NCBI GenBank assembly: GCA_027311485.1
Contig: DAICYU010000184.1
Location: forward strand, 1 to 7,709
DNA: 7,709 bases
Source: Acetobacteraceae bacterium
GTDB taxonomy: Bacteria > Pseudomonadota > Alphaproteobacteria > Acetobacterales > Acetobacteraceae
Direction: 5' to 3'
Position 1 is the stretch's first letter. Each line of letters starts with the position of its first letter. Under the pieces are notes generated by a model, which saw only the letters and a program-made list of their open reading frames with translations, was not told the origin of the DNA and ran no database searches. Positions 6,062-7,709 of the stretch are shown here, piece by piece. Both the position numbers and the translations under genes were made by a program.

Positions 6062-7709
6062 ATGGCGACTGTGGACTTGAAGCGACTGATTGAACGCCTG
6101 GACAACCACAGCCGGCGCGCCCTGGAAGCCGCCGCCGGGCTGACGCTGTCGCGCAGCCACTACAATGTGGAACTGGAGCATCTGCTGCTGCAGCTGATCG
6201 ACGCTTCAGACACCGATATCGCCGCGATCCTCGATCACTATCAGGTCGATCGCGGCCGGCTCGCGGCTGACCTGACCCGTGCCCTGGACCGGCTGCCGAC
6301 GGGTAACAGCCGGGCGCCGGGATTGTCGCCCGAGATCGTGGAGCTGGCGCGCCAGGCGTGGCTGTTCGCATCGGTGGAGCAAGGCGCCAGCCGGGTTACG
6401 TCCGGCCATCTGCTGTGGGCCGTTCTGGCCGACGAGAGCCTCGGACGCCGGGCGCGCGAGATGTCGGGGCAGTTCGCCCGCATCCTGCCGGACACGCTCA
6501 GACGCGATTTCGACCGGCTGGTGAAGACAAACGTCGCCGAAGCACCGGTCGCTGCCGCCGAACCTGCGCCGGCCGGCGGGGCGCTGGATCGCTACACAAT
6601 CGACCTGACCGCGCGAGCCCGCGACGGCCGGATTGATCCCGTGCTCGGCCGCGACACCGAAATCCGGCAAGTGATCGACATCCTGACCCGGCGACGCCAG
6701 AACAACCCGATCCTGACCGGTGAGGCAGGCGTGGGTAAGACCGCGGTCGTTGAGGGCTTTGCCCTGCGCATCGCCGCTGGCGATGTGCCCCCGGCCTTGA
6801 CGGACGTATCGGTGCGCACGTTGGATCTTGGACTGCTGCAAGCCGGCGCCGGGGTGAAAGGCGAATTTGAGAACCGCCTGAAGTCGGTCATTGAGGAAGT
6901 CCAGGCCAGTCCGCGTCCGATTATTCTGTTTATTGATGAGGCCCATACGCTGATCGGGGCGGGCGGCGCGGCCGGCCAGAACGATGCCGCGAACCTGCTG
7001 AAGCCGGCGCTGGCACGCGGCGAACTTCGCACCATCGCGGCGACCACATGGGCCGAATACAAGCGCTATTTCGAGAAGGACGCCGCGCTGACCCGCCGCT
7101 TTCAGGTGGTCAAGGTCGAGGAGCCGAGCGAAGCGGTTGCGATCGCCATGGTCCGGGGCTTGGTGAGCAAACTGGAGGCGCATCACAAGGTGCGCATCCT
7201 CGATGAGGCGGTCAGTGAGGCCGTGCGCCTGTCGGCCCGATACATTCCCAGCCGGCAGTTACCCGACAAGGCAGTTTCCCTGATCGACACGGCATGCGCC
7301 CGCGTCGGCATGAGCCAGTCGGCTATTCCCGCGCCGATCGAGGACCGCCGCCGCCGCATGACCCTGATCGAGACCGAATTGGCGATCCTGGAACGCGAGG
7401 CCTCCTGGGGCGCCGGACATGCCACGCGGCAAGGCGAACTCAGCCAGGAGTATGAGGGTGTCGCGGCAGACCTTGCCGCCCTGGAAGACCGCTGGAAGCA
7501 GGAAAAAGAGCTCGCCGGCGCGATGAGTGCCTTGCGCGTCCGGATCGAGGATCCGGCGGATAACAGTGACAAGGCGGCGCTACGCTCCGACCTCGCCCGC
7601 GCCGGCGCGGCGCTGCGGACCCTGCAGGGTGAACACCCGCTAATCTTTCCGATGGTCGATGGTCAGGCCGTCGCGGAGATCGTCGAGGGCTGGACCGGCA
7701 TCCCCGCCG
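6062..7709 (+). CDS. tssH: TssH (ClpV), T6SS AAA+ sheath-recycling ATPase, N-terminal part
   Basis: ClpV is a ClpB-like hexameric unfoldase that pulls TssC subunits through its pore and so dismantles the contracted sheath. The visible 549 residues comprise the Clp N-domain (about 1-155, with two repeats: LIERLDNHSRRALEAAAGL and LSPEIVELARQAWLFA), a linker (156-175), and AAA+ domain 1. Domain 1 has Walker A GEAGVGKT (220-227), Walker B IILFIDEAH (287-295), a pore loop AGAGVKGEFE (261-270) of ClpV type in place of ClpB's KYRG, sensor ATT (327-329), and the arginine-finger motif ALTRRF (342-347). From about 425 a charged helical stretch is the middle domain, followed by EIVEGWTGIP (539-548), the usual lead into AAA+ domain 2. 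The second ATPase domain (about 330 more residues) lies past the right end. N-domain type, pore loop and T6SS neighbours separate it from housekeeping ClpB. Confidence 0.97.
   Translation, partial: MATVDLKRLIERLDNHSRRALEAAAGLTLSRSHYNVELEHLLLQLIDASDTDIAAILDHYQVDRGRLAADLTRALDRLPTGNSRAPGLSPEIVELARQAWLFASVEQGASRVTSGHLLWAVLADESLGRRAREMSGQFARILPDTLRRDFDRLVKTNVAEAPVAAAEPAPAGGALDRYTIDLTARARDGRIDPVLGRDTEIRQVIDILTRRRQNNPILTGEAGVGKTAVVEGFALRIAAGDVPPALTDVSVRTLDLGLLQAGAGVKGEFENRLKSVIEEVQASPRPIILFIDEAHTLIGAGGAAGQNDAANLLKPALARGELRTIAATTWAEYKRYFEKDAALTRRFQVVKVEEPSEAVAIAMVRGLVSKLEAHHKVRILDEAVSEAVRLSARYIPSRQLPDKAVSLIDTACARVGMSQSAIPAPIEDRRRRMTLIETELAILEREASWGAGHATRQGELSQEYEGVAADLAALEDRWKQEKELAGAMSALRVRIEDPADNSDKAALRSDLARAGAALRTLQGEHPLIFPMVDGQAVAEIVEGWTGIPA

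Noticed and set aside
6206..7186. Long open frame (326 codons) on the minus strand inside tssH
   Set aside because: It lies antisense to the conserved ClpV N-domain and AAA+ domain 1, shows no recognisable protein motif, and is explained by GC-rich codon bias.
6062..7709. Housekeeping ClpB instead of ClpV
   Set aside because: The pore loop is AGAGVKGEFE and not the KYRG type, the N-domain is ClpV-like, and the gene sits beside tssA-F.

Overview
The window is the core of a type VI secretion system (T6SS) locus: GC-rich, tightly packed, and cut at both ends. The layout (tssH diverging from tssA-tssB-tssC-tssC-tssE-tssF) and the second tssC-like gene resemble the imp-type clusters known from Rhizobium and Agrobacterium. 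This suggests a proteobacterium, most likely an alphaproteobacterium. Nothing in the window fixes the genus.

Region by region: positions 1-5976 are a minus-strand run of six genes, read from right to left. They are tssA (5976-4894), a 127-base gap, tssB (4766-4257), the canonical tssC (4253-2754), a second and diverged tssC (2746-1298), tssE (1293-784) and the start of tssF (791 to beyond position 1). From tssB onward, adjacent genes are 3 to 7 bases apart or overlap by 8 bases, so they are almost certainly one transcript. A short 85-base region (5977-6061) separates tssA from the plus-strand gene tssH/clpV (6062 to beyond the right end).

How the genes work together: TssB and TssC build the contractile sheath. 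TssE and TssF belong to the baseplate on which it assembles. TssA helps start and organise tube and sheath growth. TssH (ClpV) is the AAA+ unfoldase that takes the contracted sheath apart so its subunits can be reused. The tube protein Hcp, the spike VgrG, TssG, TssK and the membrane complex TssJLM are not here and presumably lie outside. No effector or immunity gene is visible.

The system itself is a known one. Its most unusual part is the second TssC. It keeps the sheath-domain motifs but lacks the N-terminal helix that serves as the ClpV docking site in canonical TssC. Its gene has a weak ribosome binding site and a perfect 20-base palindrome (a strong predicted mRNA hairpin) 30 bases after its start codon. 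Also notable are a CRP/FNR-like dyad over the tssA stop codon, upstream of tssB, and the absence of a tagJ/impE gene from the place it holds in related imp clusters. No tRNA, rRNA, CRISPR array or mobile element was seen.
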